A stretch of 64,000 bases of DNA from positions 372,001 to 436,000 of the forward strand of contig CAXNLE010000001.1 in assembly GCA_964203235.1 (NCBI GenBank), in the 5' to 3' direction. Shown here one piece after another: positions 8,233-16,871 of the stretch. Below the pieces are notes generated by a model that searched no databases, was not told the DNA's origin, and was given only the letters and a program-made list of their open reading frames with translations. The number at the start of each line of letters is the position of its first letter. The stretch's first letter is position 1. The DNA comes from BACL27 sp964203235 (GTDB taxonomy: Bacteria > Actinomycetota > Acidimicrobiia > Acidimicrobiales > Ilumatobacteraceae). The position numbers were made by a program, and so were the translations under genes.

Positions 8233-9267
8233 TTGAATGGGTGTGTGGTTAAACCGTTCACTCATGTTGTAGTTGATGGTTCGAATCTGGCGACCGAAGG
8301 TCGAACAGAACCAAGCCTTAAACAATTAAACGAGGCAGTGCTCTCGTTTATGAATGAGTTTCCAGGTACGAAAATAACAGTCGTAGTTGATGCAACATTC
8401 GGTCATCGTGTTGATCGAAGAGAACGAGCAGAATTTGATGCTGCAATTAATAACAATGAACTCGTCGCGCCACCGGCTGGTGCTGTCGGTCGTGGTGATG
8501 GCTTTGTATTGACAATCGCTGAGAAAGTTAAAGCAAGTGTTTTATCAAACGACAGTTATCAAGAGTTTCACGATGAATATAAGTGGCTATTTGATGAAGG
8601 TCGACTTATCGGTGGCAAACCCGTACCAAACGTTGGTTGGGTATTTATCCAACGACTTCCCGTGCGCAAACAGTCTGGTCGAGAAAGTGCCGCCACTCTG
8701 CGACGAGCAAAGGCTGTTCGTGCGCCGTCGCGTCCAATGCCGGTGCCGAAAAATCCACCTCCAGCAGTAAGAGTTGCAACAAATTCACACAAGCCAGTCG
8801 CGCAAAGCAGTAAGCCGATTTCTAATTCAAAGCCGACTCCAAAGTTAAATGAGATCACAGCATTTTTGAACTTTGTTGAGAAAAATCCGGTGGGTACAAA
8901 ACTTAAAGGCATTGTTGAGAGTTATGCGTCTCATGGTGTTTATGTGAAAGTTGGCGAAGTTCTGGGTTATTTGCCAATGCGACTGATGGCTAACCCAGTT
9001 CCGCGAAGTGCGCGAGAGCATGTTGAACTTGGGGCTTCGCTGAATCTTGTGATTGTTGGTTACACGCCTTCAAGACGAAGTGTTGAACTTGCCGTGTCTG
9101 GCGTAGAGCCGGTATCAGCCCAGCGAGCTGCCCCCCGAGTGGCGACACCGCGAAATGTTGGACCAATTCGAACGGCGACAACTCGAATTGTGCAAATCAA
9201 AAAAACCAAGCGTACGCGCCAGAAGTCAAAAGCAGTCCAAAAGAAAACTCAGCCAAAGAAACGTTGA
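8233..9267 (+). CDS. NYN/PIN-like ribonuclease domain fused to an S1 RNA-binding domain
   Basis: A 344-residue protein. Residues about 8-145 form a Rossmann-like NYN domain of the Zc3h12a type: THVVVDGSNLATEGR places a key Asp and Asn, KITVVVDATFGHRVD a second strand with Asp, GRGDGFVLTIA a further acidic pair and SNDSYQEF another acidic site. A Pro/Lys/Arg-rich linker follows. Residues about 225-290 (GTKLKGIVESYASHGVYVKV) form an S1 OB-fold. The tail is extremely basic (Lys/Arg). Together these suggest a metal-dependent endoribonuclease tethered to structured RNA or ribosomes. The start is uncertain: TTG 8233 or GTG 8245. Its gene neighbours (DUF3500, xthA) give little functional hint. Confidence 0.75.
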   Translation: MNGCVVKPFTHVVVDGSNLATEGRTEPSLKQLNEAVLSFMNEFPGTKITVVVDATFGHRVDRRERAEFDAAINNNELVAPPAGAVGRGDGFVLTIAEKVKASVLSNDSYQEFHDEYKWLFDEGRLIGGKPVPNVGWVFIQRLPVRKQSGRESAATLRRAKAVRAPSRPMPVPKNPPPAVRVATNSHKPVAQSSKPISNSKPTPKLNEITAFLNFVEKNPVGTKLKGIVESYASHGVYVKVGEVLGYLPMRLMANPVPRSAREHVELGASLNLVIVGYTPSRRSVELAVSGVEPVSAQRAAPRVATPRNVGPIRTATTRIVQIKKTKRTRQKSKAVQKKTQPKKR

Positions 9268-9309
9268 TAGTAAAAAACTTAGAGTAAGCGACACAGGCGC
9301 GATTTTTAG

Positions 9310-9315
9310 TACGGT
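9310..9315 (+). promoter_or_regulatory. Candidate -10 box of a leaderless xthA promoter
   Basis: TACGGT lies 6 nt before the GTG start of xthA and no Shine-Dalgarno sequence is visible. This spacing fits transcription starting at the GTG. Confidence 0.4.
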
Positions 9316-9321
9316 AATGGC

Positions 9322-10098
9322 GTGCTGATCGCCACATGGAACGTCAATTCGTTAAAGGCCCGTCTTGAGCGCGTGACCCAATGGGTAAGTGAAAATAAGC
9401 CCGATGTGTTGTGCATGCAAGAAACAAAAATGAAGAACGAGGTTTTTCCGACTTCAGTATTTTCTGAACTTGGATATGAGTCTGCTCATTTTGGTCAAGG
9501 TCAGTGGAATGGCGTAGCGATCATTTCGCGTGTTGGTTTAGAAAATGTAATTCCAAATTTTGCACCCGCTATTGAGCCTGACGGTGAAGCGCGAATTATT
9601 TCTGCAACTTGTGGTGGAGTCAAAGTTGTCAGCGTCTATGTGCCAAACGGCAGAGCCTTAGATAATGATCACTACACCTACAAACTTGAGTGGATGAAGA
9701 AGTTGAAGCAACATGCCGAAAAAATTGCCAAGCCGACTGAAGATTTAGTAATTGGAGGCGACTTCAATATCGCGCCGACAGATGATGACGTTTGGGATAT
9801 CACCAAATTTGAAGGCGCAACGCATGTCAGTGCACCAGAGCGAAAAGCGTTTGCTTCACTTTGCGAATGGGGATTGACCGATGTATTTCGAGACATGCAC
9901 CCGGAACCCAAAGTTTTCTCTTGGTGGGATTATCGCAACGGGAGTTTTCATAAAGGCGAAGGGATGAGGATTGACTTTTTGTTGGCGACGAAATCATTAG
10001 CCAAACGTGTTAAGTCCTCGGAGATTGATCGCAACGCTCGTAAAGGTGAGAAACCAAGTGATCATGTGCCGGTGATGATCACGGTTGAAAAGAAATAG
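9322..10098 (+). CDS. xthA: Exodeoxyribonuclease III
   Basis: A 258-residue member of the endonuclease/exonuclease/phosphatase fold. It starts at GTG with LIATWNVNSLKARLERV, where Asn binds metal. Further motifs are LCMQETKMKN (metal Glu), GGDFNIAPTDDD (Asp/Asn catalytic), FSWWDYRNGSF and the C-terminal PSDHVPVMI with the catalytic Asp-His. It acts as AP endonuclease and 3'-5' exonuclease in base-excision repair. Length and motif order are normal. Confidence 0.95.
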   Translation: MLIATWNVNSLKARLERVTQWVSENKPDVLCMQETKMKNEVFPTSVFSELGYESAHFGQGQWNGVAIISRVGLENVIPNFAPAIEPDGEARIISATCGGVKVVSVYVPNGRALDNDHYTYKLEWMKKLKQHAEKIAKPTEDLVIGGDFNIAPTDDDVWDITKFEGATHVSAPERKAFASLCEWGLTDVFRDMHPEPKVFSWWDYRNGSFHKGEGMRIDFLLATKSLAKRVKSSEIDRNARKGEKPSDHVPVMITVEKK

Positions 10099-10128
10099 CA
10101 AAAAATCTATTTAGATCGCTTAAATATT

Positions 10129-10842
10129 ATGTCGACGCCTGATCCTGCAAATCTGATAAATCCATTTAAGGGCTTTCATATACGCACAGAAGAACGCTCG
10201 CCAACCGATGAAATACGATTACAGATTGCCGAAGAATTAAGAGTTGTGTTTGATGAATTGTTGGCAACTTCAGCGCCAGTTGAAGAACTTGAGCAAACGC
10301 GAGTGATAGTCAATCAAGCTGTTTCACTTTTAAAATCTCGACCACATAGTCACGACTATGAAGGTCCATCTGAAGGTTCGTTGGCGCCGATGAATAGTTT
10401 TCTAGACCGCAGTCCGATCATTGGTGCAATTAATCCGCTTTCGGTGCCGATGCGTATGGATGTTGAAGGAGACGGAGGTATTGAGTCAACTGTGGTTGGC
10501 CATGCAGTATTTCCGGCTGCGTATGAAGGTCCGCCAGGCTGTGTTCACGGTGGCTTCATCGCTGCATATTTTGACGAAGTGCTGGGCATGGCTCAATCAC
10601 TTAGTGGCAACCCGGGGATGACAGTGAATTTGACGGTTGACTATCGTGCGCCGACGCCCCTTAAACAGCCTGTTATCTTCAGAGGTCGAGTCGTGTCGAT
10701 AGACGGTCGCAAGATCAGCGTTGCTGGAACTTTGCATCACGGAGAAACTTTGTGTGCGGAAGCCAAAGGTTTGTTTGTGTCAATGCGCCCAGAAGTTTTT
10801 TCGCGACTGGTAGAAATTCGCCAAGCCCAACAAGCGAAATAG
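10129..10842 (+). CDS. Hotdog-fold thioesterase (PaaI/4HBT family)
   Basis: A 237-residue protein. The first 90 residues lack a recognisable fold and look partly helical. The C-terminal part carries the hotdog motif GPPGCVHGGFIAAYFDEVLG (HGG plus an acidic residue on the long helix), then TVNLTVDYRAPTPLKQPV. Such proteins hydrolyse acyl-CoA or aryl-CoA thioesters. The N-terminal extension is longer than in PaaI (about 140 residues). It ends one base before the stop of the convergent uvrD2 gene. Confidence 0.78.
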   Translation: MSTPDPANLINPFKGFHIRTEERSPTDEIRLQIAEELRVVFDELLATSAPVEELEQTRVIVNQAVSLLKSRPHSHDYEGPSEGSLAPMNSFLDRSPIIGAINPLSVPMRMDVEGDGGIESTVVGHAVFPAAYEGPPGCVHGGFIAAYFDEVLGMAQSLSGNPGMTVNLTVDYRAPTPLKQPVIFRGRVVSIDGRKISVAGTLHHGETLCAEAKGLFVSMRPEVFSRLVEIRQAQQAK

Positions 10843-12744
10843 CTAACTTACTTTGGCGCCAGCCTTAGCAATAATTGAAAGTAGATCAGGTCCGATTTGC
10901 TTCGCAGTTATCTGACCAATAATTTTGCCGAGATCTTCGATACTCGTGGGCTTTTGCAGTGCAATCAAATTTAGTTCATGATCTGGGAGTACAGCATTTG
11001 GTAGTTGTCTGATCACGCGCGCACGGTCACTGCGCCATTTTTTAAGTTGATCTTCGAGCGATACCACGCGCTCTCTTGAACTTACTCGAGCAGTTCGCTT
11101 TGAAATCACATTGTGATCAATTGCTGCAGATGAGTCAGAAATCTCAGCGACAAGTGAGCTTCGACCAGTCGTTCGACCTTTTCGACTTTCACACCAAGTT
11201 ATAAATAATTGGTGTGATGCTCGCGTCAATGCGACATAAGCCAAGCGCACTTCTTCTTGTTGTTGTTCTTTACTAATCGCTGAAATGTGAGGCAGTAGTC
11301 CGACTTCGGCCCCAGCCACAACAACGCAATCCCATTCGCGACCTTTAGCCGAATGAAAAGTCAAAACTTCTACGCCATCGGGGCCTTGATGTTCAGCAGG
11401 GTTGGTTCGCATCCATGATGCAAATGTTCGACCATCTACCGAACCTGGGTGATCAAGTTTGAGAAAGAGTTGTAATTGTTCAGCAACCCATCGTTGAATT
11501 TCGGATGTTGACTCGGTGAACACATCAGTCGCCCAAGTCGTCAGGCTATTTCTGTTGGTGCATTGAGATGCGTCACTGATTGCTGAAGTGAGTTCTGGCG
11601 CGGGTCGCGATGTGCGAACGGGGATTCCACTTGCAACCAAAGCATCAGCGATTGGCTCTATTTGGTTATTCGTGCGAACTAATACGGCAGACATCTTCCA
11701 CGGGTTGGCGCCGCCGCGCGAGGCGTAACTCCATAACATTGTGGCGATTCCGGTGGCCTCTGATTCGTTATCTGAGAAACCCCTCGCAATTACCGGCTCT
11801 GAGTCTGGACGCATTGATTTGGCATTGAGTTTGTGATCTGCATGAGCAGCCACAGCCTTTGCTGCGGCCAATATTTGTGGCGAGCAGCGATAGTTATTTG
11901 GCAGATGTAAAACTGTTGTGCCGCGCAATTTGTCAGGTAATTCATCAAATAGTTTTTTGTCCGATCCGTTCCATCCATAAATTGCTTGCATCGGGTCGCC
12001 AACCACAAAAACGTCGGAGCGTTGTCCGCGAATCGCATCAAACAATTCGTATTGCAGAGGGTTCATATCTTGGGCTTCGTCGACAAACAGATGCCGATAT
12101 CGCCAGCGCACGGCTTGGGCGTAAGCGTTATCGCTTCGCATTGCTTCAATCACGCGAGTAATCAAATCATCTAAATCTAAAACGTTTCGTTGCAATTTTA
12201 GTTGTTCGTACTTTTTGTAGATCGTGGCGATCTCGTTGTATGGAGCAGGTGCGTAACGCCCCAAACGTTTCGCAGTTTGGGCAAATGTTGCGGGCTGAAT
12301 CAATCGCGCATGAGCCCAATCGATTTCGATAAGTATCTCACGAGCACGCGACGCAAGTGGATGATCTCCAATCGCAGTTGCTAAAAGTTGTTGACGGTTA
12401 TTAATTATTGCTGGCATCGGCTTGTGAAGATCAGAGAGTCGTTGTCGTAGAAGCGCGAGAGCGATCGCATGGAATGTACCAACTGTGACTGTTTGCAAAT
12501 TACGCGCCACGCCAAGATGTATTAGTCGTCGACGCATTTCACTGGCTGCTTCGCGAGTGAAAGTGATCGCCAAAACTCTCTCGGCAGCGGCTGAACCTGT
12601 GGCAATTCGATAGGCGATGCGGTGGGTGAGAACTCGAGTTTTGCCTGACCCGGCACCAGCGTGGATAACTGTGGCTGTCTCGGGGCAAGTCACCGCAGCG
12701 CGCTGATCGGCGTCCATTGCTCGCAGTAGTTCTTCGGCAGCCAC
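10843..12744 (-). CDS. uvrD2: UvrD2-type superfamily 1 DNA helicase with C-terminal HRDC-like region
   Basis: A 633-residue SF1A helicase. Motif I is IHAGAGSGKTRVLTHRIAYR near residue 30, motif II LFVDEAQDMNPLQ near 220, motif III VGDPMQAIYGWNG, motif IV HLPNNYRCSPQIL, motif V TFHSAKGREWDCVVVAG and motif VI LAYVALTRASHQL. The last 90 residues (LPDHELNLIAL...IEDLGKIIGQI) resemble an HRDC domain, as in actinobacterial UvrD2. It unwinds DNA 3'-5' during repair or replication conflicts. The start is GTG 12744; a TANNNT box 6 nt upstream, inside a palindrome, suggests a leaderless message. Divergent from the PH-domain gene. Confidence 0.9.
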   Translation of the reverse strand: MAAEELLRAMDADQRAAVTCPETATVIHAGAGSGKTRVLTHRIAYRIATGSAAAERVLAITFTREAASEMRRRLIHLGVARNLQTVTVGTFHAIALALLRQRLSDLHKPMPAIINNRQQLLATAIGDHPLASRAREILIEIDWAHARLIQPATFAQTAKRLGRYAPAPYNEIATIYKKYEQLKLQRNVLDLDDLITRVIEAMRSDNAYAQAVRWRYRHLFVDEAQDMNPLQYELFDAIRGQRSDVFVVGDPMQAIYGWNGSDKKLFDELPDKLRGTTVLHLPNNYRCSPQILAAAKAVAAHADHKLNAKSMRPDSEPVIARGFSDNESEATGIATMLWSYASRGGANPWKMSAVLVRTNNQIEPIADALVASGIPVRTSRPAPELTSAISDASQCTNRNSLTTWATDVFTESTSEIQRWVAEQLQLFLKLDHPGSVDGRTFASWMRTNPAEHQGPDGVEVLTFHSAKGREWDCVVVAGAEVGLLPHISAISKEQQQEEVRLAYVALTRASHQLFITWCESRKGRTTGRSSLVAEISDSSAAIDHNVISKRTARVSSRERVVSLEDQLKKWRSDRARVIRQLPNAVLPDHELNLIALQKPTSIEDLGKIIGQITAKQIGPDLLSIIAKAGAKVS

Positions 12745-12746
12745 AT

Positions 12747-12765
12747 CTCAACGCTAGGCGTTGAG
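12747..12765. promoter_or_regulatory. Palindrome overlapping divergent leaderless promoters (uvrD2 / PH-domain gene)
   Basis: CTCAACGC and GCGTTGAG flank TAG, a perfect 8-bp inverted repeat. On the minus strand it contains TAGCGT (12756-12751) exactly 6 nt before the uvrD2 GTG, which would be its -10 box. On the plus strand TATAAA (12775-12780) lies 8 nt before the ATG of the next gene. A dimeric protein bound to the palindrome would block the uvrD2 promoter directly. It does not match the CGAAC-N4-GTTCG LexA box. Confidence 0.45.
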
Positions 12766-12788
12766 TGGAGAACTTATAAACTCTGCTG

Positions 12789-13391
12789 ATGGCATACTCA
12801 CGCAAACTTTTAAATCCTGATGAGCAAGTGCATCTCGATCTGCACCCTCACTGGGTGGTGTTTATCAAGCCTGCTGTGCTCGCGATTTTAATTGCGGTAG
12901 CCATTCTTAGGGCTCAAGAAATTGCTAACGATTCATTGAAGATTGGTGTGAATCGTGTTTTACTAGTTGCGCTAGTTGCTTCGCTTGGCTCGGTATGTTT
13001 CGTTGGATTGAAGTGGTATTTCACATTTTTCGTCGTGACCTCGCAGCGTGTGATTTACCGTGAAGGAGTCTTGGCGCGACGTGGAGTCGAGATCCCGCTT
13101 GATCGAGTCAATAATGTAAATTTTGCCCAATCAATTATCGAACGGATGCTTGGCGCAGGAGATTTATTGATTGAGTCAGCCAGCGACGACGGTCAACAAT
13201 TATTTAGTGACATTCGAAAACCAGAACAAGTGCAGAATATTATTCAGGAAGCAATTCACGTCAGTGGTAGTGGTTCGTTTGGCGATGACTCAGTCGTTGA
13301 ACAGCTTGAGCGTCTTGAGGCGCTACTTAACCGTGGCTCGATAACAAATGACGAATTCGAAACGCAAAAACGCCGGTTGTTGCAAGAGTAG
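12789..13391 (+). CDS. PH-domain (bPH2/YdbS-like) membrane protein with C-terminal SHOCT motif
   Basis: A 200-residue protein. Two membrane helices at about residues 18-38 and 50-78 (WVVFIKPAVLAILIAVAIL; VLLVALVASLGSVCFVGLKW) precede a bacterial PH fold: FFVVTSQRVIYREGVLARRG, then IPLDRVNNVNF and GAGDLLIESASDDGQ. The last 30 residues (LERLEALLNRGSITNDEFE) match SHOCT, a short oligomerisation motif. Molecular role unknown. The gene probably lacks a leader, since TATAAA lies 8 nt upstream of the ATG. Confidence 0.85.
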   Translation: MAYSRKLLNPDEQVHLDLHPHWVVFIKPAVLAILIAVAILRAQEIANDSLKIGVNRVLLVALVASLGSVCFVGLKWYFTFFVVTSQRVIYREGVLARRGVEIPLDRVNNVNFAQSIIERMLGAGDLLIESASDDGQQLFSDIRKPEQVQNIIQEAIHVSGSGSFGDDSVVEQLERLEALLNRGSITNDEFETQKRRLLQE

Positions 13392-13403
13392 GAAGAGCAG
13401 AAA

Positions 13404-14282
13404 ATGACCCTCGCGAAAATTTCTCCAACTATTGAAATTGAGTACGAAACATTCGGTGATCCGAAAAACCCAGCTCTGATTTTGATGGAGGGTCATGGGG
13501 CCCAAATGGTTAAATGGGACGCTGAATATTGCAAGATGTTTGCGGCCAAGAATTTATTTGTAATTCGTTTTGACAATCGTGATTGTGGGTTGTCAACAAA
13601 GTTTGATGGTATTGACGTCGATCTCGGCGCTGTCTTGAAAGCGGCATTGCTCGAAGAAACTATTCCGCCTGTGCCATACACACTTTCTGACATGGCTAGC
13701 GATGTTGTCGGGTTGCTTGACTTCTTAAAGATTGACCGCGCGCATATTTTTGGCGTGTCTCTTGGCGGAATGATCGCTCAAGTTTTAACAATTGAACATC
13801 CAACACGAGTTCGATCGCTAATTTCTGTGATGTCAATGTCTGGCGAACCAGAATTTGGTCAGTCACAACCCGATGCAATTAATGCTTTGTTGTCCGAAAC
13901 ACCGTCGGACCGTGCTGGATACATTGAACACTCGGTTGTTTATCAGGTTTATCACTCAAAAAAATATCGCAGTGATGAGTTTTCAAAAACGTCGGCAGCG
14001 CGTGATTTCGATCGGATGTATTACCCACAAGGTTCTACGCGACAACTGGCTGCTGTTTACGCTTCAGGTCGACGTACCGAACAACTTCGAGCGGTCAAAA
14101 CGCCGACGCTGGTGATTCATGGTAAAGATGACACTTTGATATCGCCATCGGGTGGTGAGCGAACTGCCGAACTAATCCCTAATGCAAAATTAGTTTTAGT
14201 TGACGACATGGGGCACGACATGCCAAAACCGCTTTGGGGATATTTGGTTGAATTGATTTCTGATTTCGCGTTAAAAAATTGA
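13404..14282 (+). CDS. Alpha/beta hydrolase
   Basis: A 292-residue alpha/beta hydrolase. LMEGHGAQMVKWD forms the oxyanion region, FGVSLGGMIAQVL holds the nucleophilic Ser (GxSxG), HGKDDTLI the Asp and DMGHDMPKP the His. Enzymes of this shape cleave esters, epoxides or lactones; the substrate cannot be read. It has a GGAAGAG ribosome site after the PH-domain gene and overlaps the next gene (TTGA), so it is likely co-transcribed with the CoA transferase. Confidence 0.85.
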   Translation: MTLAKISPTIEIEYETFGDPKNPALILMEGHGAQMVKWDAEYCKMFAAKNLFVIRFDNRDCGLSTKFDGIDVDLGAVLKAALLEETIPPVPYTLSDMASDVVGLLDFLKIDRAHIFGVSLGGMIAQVLTIEHPTRVRSLISVMSMSGEPEFGQSQPDAINALLSETPSDRAGYIEHSVVYQVYHSKKYRSDEFSKTSAARDFDRMYYPQGSTRQLAAVYASGRRTEQLRAVKTPTLVIHGKDDTLISPSGGERTAELIPNAKLVLVDDMGHDMPKPLWGYLVELISDFALKN

Positions 14283-15457
14283 GCACTGTGAATAATTCTT
14301 CGGGCGGCCCATTAAGTGGCTACAAAATAATTGAGATTGCTGGCATTGGGCCAGGACCATTTGCGGCAATGATGCTCAGTGATATGGGCGCCGAGGTCGT
14401 TCGCGTTGATCGTGTGCAGGCGGTACGCGATGCGCCGAACGGCAGTGCGCACTGGGATGTGATGTTGCGCGGTCGCAAAAATATCGCAATTGATTTGAAA
14501 CACCCGGACGGCGTTGAAACGCTTTTGGAATTAGTTGAAAGTGCCGACGCTCTTATTGAAGGCTTTCGCCCAGGTGTGATGGAGCGTCTTGGCATTGGAC
14601 CTGAAGTTTGTTTGGCACGAAATAAAAAACTCGTATTTGGGCGCATGACTGGTTGGGGTCAAGATGGACCGTATGCAAATTCGGCTGGCCATGATCTAAA
14701 TTACATTTCGCTTGCTGGAGCGTTGGCGCATTTTGGTCGGGCAGGGCAGCCACCTGTACCACCACTAAATATGGTCGGCGATTTCGGTGGCGGTGGAATG
14801 CTTCTGGCTTATGGCGTTGTTTGCGCTTTGCTTGAGACACAGCGCAGCGGTATGGGGCAAGTAGTCGACGCAGCGATGGTCGACGGCTCAGCTATTTTGA
14901 TGTCGATGTTTTGGGGTTTGAAGAATATCGGTATGCATGATGAAAACTCTCGAGGCACGAACTTACTTGACACCGGAGCCCACTTTTATGATGTCTATAA
15001 ATGTAAAGATCAGAAATATATTTCAATCGGTTCTATCGAGCCTCAGTTTTACGCAGAGTTACTGCGTCTTACTGGCTTGACTGGAGATTCAGATTTTTCG
15101 GCACAACTAGACAAAACTATGTGGCCAGCACTCAGGGCACGGCTAGCCGAAATATTTTTGACTAAATCTCGCGATGAATGGTGCAAAGATATGGAAGGCA
15201 CAGATGTGTGTTTCGCGCCAGTGTTAACCATGAGCGAGGCAGCAGAGCATCCGCATAATGTGGCGCGAAATACTTTTATTGAAATTGCGGGTGCAGTTCA
15301 GCCAGCACCAGCACCACGATTTTCTCGCACGACTGTGCAGATGCCAGATGCTCCGGCGCATGCAGGTTCGCACTCTCGCGAAGTTTTGGCAAAATGGGGA
15401 ATCAAAAATATTGATGATTTACTAGCACGGGGCGTTGTCAAAGAATTATCCAGTTAG
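14279..15457 (+). CDS. Family III CoA transferase / alpha-methylacyl-CoA racemase-like (CaiB/BaiF)
   Basis: A 392-residue CaiB/BaiF family protein. Landmarks are GPGPFAAMMLSDMGAEVVRV, KHPDGVETLLELVESADALI, FRPGVMERLGIGPEVC, GRMTGWGQDGPYANSAGHDL (containing the conserved active-site Asp) and NMVGDFGGGGMLLAYG. Several features (GHDLNY, HFYDVYKCKDQKYISIGSIE) favour the racemase branch, which epimerises 2-methylacyl-CoA thioesters in branched lipid or sterol breakdown. The start is TTG overlapping the previous stop; GTG 14288 is an alternative. Confidence 0.88.
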   Translation: MSTVNNSSGGPLSGYKIIEIAGIGPGPFAAMMLSDMGAEVVRVDRVQAVRDAPNGSAHWDVMLRGRKNIAIDLKHPDGVETLLELVESADALIEGFRPGVMERLGIGPEVCLARNKKLVFGRMTGWGQDGPYANSAGHDLNYISLAGALAHFGRAGQPPVPPLNMVGDFGGGGMLLAYGVVCALLETQRSGMGQVVDAAMVDGSAILMSMFWGLKNIGMHDENSRGTNLLDTGAHFYDVYKCKDQKYISIGSIEPQFYAELLRLTGLTGDSDFSAQLDKTMWPALRARLAEIFLTKSRDEWCKDMEGTDVCFAPVLTMSEAAEHPHNVARNTFIEIAGAVQPAPAPRFSRTTVQMPDAPAHAGSHSREVLAKWGIKNIDDLLARGVVKELSS

Positions 15458-15468
15458 GTTTAGTTTTA

Positions 15469-16278
15469 ATGTCAACACTTGTTTGCTTTCATGCACACCC
15501 AGACGACGAATGTTTGGCAACAGGTGGCACAATCGCCCGTGCAAGCGCAGAAGGTCACCGCGTTGTACTAGTTGTCGCAACTGACGGTGCGTACGGTGAG
15601 GTGCCGAGCGATTTGCAACCTGGCGAAACTCTCGTTGATCGCAGGTTCAAAGAAGTCACAGCGTCGGCTGAAGTTTTAGGTATTTCGCGAGTTAAGATGC
15701 TCGGGTATAAAGATTCTGGAATGACTGGTTGGCCGCAAAATGCAGACCCACTGGCGTTCATAAATGCCGACATTGAAGTTGCCGCAAATCGGCTTGCAAA
15801 AATCTTGCGTGAAGAAAACACTGATGCATTAACCATTTATGACTGGCACGGCAACTACGGGCATCCGGATCATATTGCTGTTCATAAAATCGGTAATCGT
15901 GCTGCGAAGATAGCTGGTGTAACAAATGTATTCGAGATGACAACTAACAGAGATGCGTTTCGGCGGATGCGTGAAATGGCTTTAAGTAATCCAGAGATTC
16001 TTAGCGAGACAGAAGGTATCGGTGATTTTGATCCAGATGCTCCAGCAGATGATGGTAATCCAATGGGTGAACCAGAGAGCGCGATATCGCATCGTGTCGA
16101 TGTGCAGAAATATTGTGACCAAAAAAAGTTGGCGATTGCCTGCCACAAAAGTCAGATCACAGATTCATCATTTTTCTTAAATATGACTGACGATATTTTT
16201 AGACTCGCGTTCGGAACAGAGTGGTTTATTAAGCAAGGCGAGACTGGGCCACCAAGTGATCGATGGATATTTGAATAG
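15469..16278 (+). CDS. PIG-L family deacetylase (MshB/Mca-like)
   Basis: A 269-residue zinc deacetylase. FHAHPDDECLATGGTIARAS provides the HPDDE zinc and catalytic residues near residue 10. DWHGNYGHPDHIAVHKIGNR provides the third zinc ligand near residue 130. In actinobacteria this family includes MshB (mycothiol biosynthesis) and Mca (mycothiol S-conjugate amidase). The sequence fits that branch, but I cannot separate the two or exclude another N-acetyl sugar. A TAGGTT box lies 8 nt before the ATG, formed partly by the upstream stop codon. Confidence 0.82.
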   Translation: MSTLVCFHAHPDDECLATGGTIARASAEGHRVVLVVATDGAYGEVPSDLQPGETLVDRRFKEVTASAEVLGISRVKMLGYKDSGMTGWPQNADPLAFINADIEVAANRLAKILREENTDALTIYDWHGNYGHPDHIAVHKIGNRAAKIAGVTNVFEMTTNRDAFRRMREMALSNPEILSETEGIGDFDPDAPADDGNPMGEPESAISHRVDVQKYCDQKKLAIACHKSQITDSSFFLNMTDDIFRLAFGTEWFIKQGETGPPSDRWIFE

Positions 16279-16860
16279 GTGAGTGATGGCTTGAAAAGTA
16301 TTCGTATCGGGCTGGTGCGGCACGGGCGTGCATCTGCTGGATGGGATACTGCTTTAGACCCAGAATTAGATGAACTTGGTCGAACTCAGGCTGACGAAGT
16401 TGCGCGAAAACTCGTATCTATTTTTAGCGAATCTGAAACAGAAATTATTTCGAGTCCGCTAATGCGTTGTCAACAGACTGCAAAACCATTTGCGAACATA
16501 ATTGGTGCAGATGTGAGAATTTGCTCTGAAGTAGCCGAGATACCTTCACCCGTAGGTATTGAGATGAGCGACCGTGTTGATTGGTTGCGCAAAGTAATGC
16601 AATGCAATTGGGCCGATCTAGGCGCATGTTATCTCGAATTTCGCGACGCCCTGACCAAGTTTGTTCGGGCGATAGACCAAAACACAGTGATTTTTTCACA
16701 TTTCATTGCTATCAACGCGATCGTTGGTTCAATCATTAGAGACGATCGGCTCGTAATTCACAAACTAGACAACTGCAGCATCACAATTCTTGAGATAGGC
16801 AGTGATGGCTCGTTACGAATTGTGCAGAGCGGTCAAGAAGCAGACACGCTCATCCGTTAG
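16279..16860 (+). CDS. Histidine phosphatase family protein
   Basis: A 193-residue phosphoglycerate-mutase-like phosphatase. LVRHGRASAGWD carries the RHG catalytic motif, DELGRTQADEVARKL the conserved Gly-x-x-Gln, SSPLMRCQQTAKPFA the second Arg and VIFSHFIAINAIVG the second catalytic His. Substrate not predictable. GTG follows the previous TAG directly, so it is in an operon with the PIG-L gene. Confidence 0.85.
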   Translation: MSDGLKSIRIGLVRHGRASAGWDTALDPELDELGRTQADEVARKLVSIFSESETEIISSPLMRCQQTAKPFANIIGADVRICSEVAEIPSPVGIEMSDRVDWLRKVMQCNWADLGACYLEFRDALTKFVRAIDQNTVIFSHFIAINAIVGSIIRDDRLVIHKLDNCSITILEIGSDGSLRIVQSGQEADTLIR

Positions 16861-16871
16861 ATTTATAGCTT

